Shown piece after piece: positions 41,781 through 42,686 of a stretch of 42,686 nt of DNA; position 1 is the stretch's first letter; each line of letters starts with the position of its first letter. Location: assembly GCF_000241325.1 (NCBI RefSeq), contig NZ_BAEI01000005.1, forward strand, positions 1-42,686, given 5' to 3'. Below the pieces are notes generated by a model. The model was given only the letters and a program-made list of their open reading frames with translations, was not told where the DNA came from and ran no database searches. The stretch comes from Gordonia polyisoprenivorans NBRC 16320 = JCM 10675 (GTDB taxonomy: Bacteria > Actinomycetota > Actinomycetes > Mycobacteriales > Mycobacteriaceae). The position numbers and the translations under genes were made by a program.

Positions 41781-42686
41781 TCAGGCTGCTGCGTCGTCGA
41801 GTCGCATGGTGCGTCGGTGATACGACGGCACGGGTCGTCGTTTCGGGTCGATGCTGGCGGGCGGGATGAGCCAGGGGTGTCGGTCGAAGCCGATGATGAT
41901 GTCCCAGCCGTGGTGGTGGACGTCGTCGTGGCAGCTGGTGCAGAGGAGGCAGCCGTTGTCGAGGTCGGTGGGCCCACCATCGGCCCAGTGGTGCAAGTGG
42001 TGTGCTTGGCAGCGTCCGGCGTGTGCACCACATTTGATACATCCGCGATCTCGCACCAGCAACGCTTTGCGTTGGCCGGGGGTGAAGAAGCGTTTCGCCT
42101 CCCCAACACTGAGCGGTACCCCGTTGGGATCGAGGATGATCTTGGTGACCGTCGTGTCACACGACAACAACTTGGCGGTCGCTTCGGTGATGGCACCCAT
42201 GTTCTGCAAATCGCCGCCGAGTGCCGGGTTGTCCGCTGACCAGGTCCACAACAGGCCGTTGGTGGGTTTGGCCGAGAAGGTGGTGTCCGCTAGTCCTTGT
42301 GCCGCCAACTCCACGATCGTTTCGAATGCAGCCGCGCAGATCTGTTCGGGAGTCCGCGGATCCGGGGACCCGTCGGGTTGGGGCTTGGGCGCCGACAAGG
42401 TTTCCATCAGAGTTCTGGTTTTCTCCCCGGCGACGATGTCGAGGTTCGCCGAGATTTCCAGACGTCCGTCGTCGGTGATGCGGTCGGTGTAGGAGTTGAT
42501 CGTCTTGTCCTCCGCGGCAGGTAACCCGCCCGATGTCTCGGCCGCCAACTCGTTCCCCAACTGCCGCGCGTAGAGGTTGATCTCGGCGGGGGTGAAACCG
42601 GCAAAGTAATGCGACAGCAGTTTCCGCAGGAACTCGCACCGTTGCACGGTGTCGAGGGGTTCGGGGACCGGGTGTCGATGTGCGCC
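41781..42686 (-). CDS. DUF222-HNH endonuclease-like protein, 5' end outside the window
   Basis: 301 residues visible; the frame stays open to the window edge (GAHRHPVPEPLDTVQRCEFL), so the GTG at 42647 is internal and ~150 N-terminal residues are missing. The DUF222 part includes FAGFTPAEINLYARQLGNEL. A C-terminal HNH fold has CIKCGAHAGRCQAHHLHHWA, DNGCLLCTSCHDDVHHHGW: HH, N and H catalytic positions and four zinc cysteines are present. This family is multi-copy in mycobacteria and relatives and often lies in repeat-rich or mobile regions; its targets are unknown. Confidence 0.88.
   Translation of the reverse strand, partial: GAHRHPVPEPLDTVQRCEFLRKLLSHYFAGFTPAEINLYARQLGNELAAETSGGLPAAEDKTINSYTDRITDDGRLEISANLDIVAGEKTRTLMETLSAPKPQPDGSPDPRTPEQICAAAFETIVELAAQGLADTTFSAKPTNGLLWTWSADNPALGGDLQNMGAITEATAKLLSCDTTVTKIILDPNGVPLSVGEAKRFFTPGQRKALLVRDRGCIKCGAHAGRCQAHHLHHWADGGPTDLDNGCLLCTSCHDDVHHHGWDIIIGFDRHPWLIPPASIDPKRRPVPSYHRRTMRLDDAAA

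Overview
The window is high-GC actinobacterial DNA with dense, mostly non-overlapping genes. Gene order and content point to the order Mycobacteriales, most likely Gordonia or a close relative; the genus is inferred, not shown. The evidence is an XPB-type helicase next to an Rv0862c-like protein, a molybdopterin cluster followed by rpfA under a c-di-AMP (ydaO-type) riboswitch, a mycofactocin-coupled dehydrogenase, an MMPL exporter, and an HNH/DUF222 protein. From memory of M. tuberculosis H37Rv, the block from about 14.7 to 36.7 kb follows Rv0858c-Rv0877: dapC, ercc3, Rv0862c, Rv0863, moaC2, mog, moaE2, rpfA, moaD2, moaA2, Rv0870c, cspB, Rv0875c, Rv0876c, Rv0877.

Layout. 0-2.2 kb: a decayed mobilisation module on the minus strand (mobC tail, relaxase with one frameshift and one amber codon, one intact downstream gene). 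2.4-5.2 kb: two coupled exported proteins, the first a LIP-family lipase fold whose nucleophile serine is alanine. 5.3-8.7 kb: membrane adenylate cyclase, SDR, AlkB-like dioxygenase. 8.7-12.6 kb: two palindromes, then mmpL, tetR and a mycofactocin-coupled SDR. 12.55-14.7 kb: TetR divergent from a DUF1304 membrane protein and an NADPH-dependent reductase. 14.7-27 kb: dapC, a lipoprotein and an adjacent Ser/Thr kinase that share the same extracytoplasmic domain, XPB helicase, DHA2 drug exporter, Rv0862c-like protein, and a second Ser/Thr kinase whose outer part is a seven-repeat RCC1 propeller. 27-32.6 kb: a leaderless small gene, moaC-mog-moaE, rpfA with a long regulated leader, and moaD/moaA/flavin reductase/membrane protein on the minus strand. 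32.7-36.7 kb: cspB, DUF2771, MFS-like, DUF3027. 36.7-42.7 kb: large Hsp90-like/sacsin-type ATPase, TetR with divergent acyl-CoA dehydrogenase, an intergenic repeat cluster and a 5'-truncated DUF222-HNH gene.

How the parts fit. The conserved backbone carries molybdopterin synthesis, DNA repair (XPB), resuscitation (rpfA) and the cold-shock gene. Lineage-specific cargo sits at its joints: two receptor kinases, a drug exporter and a flavin reductase. The rpfA upstream region combines a perfect TGTGA-N6-TCACA Crp-type site, an 11-bp-period direct repeat and a c-di-AMP aptamer, so rpfA may read two nucleotide second messengers.

The least expected observations are: (i) a chain of start/stop-overlapping mini-ORFs, built from a triplicated 17-18 bp unit, between mog and moaE; (ii) a sensor domain shared between a kinase and its neighbouring lipoprotein; (iii) a kinase with an extracellular RCC1 propeller; (iv) a pseudo-lipase coupled to an unknown exported protein; and (v) short tandem duplications at many gene borders, including a 36-bp x 7 array inside a membrane-protein gene.
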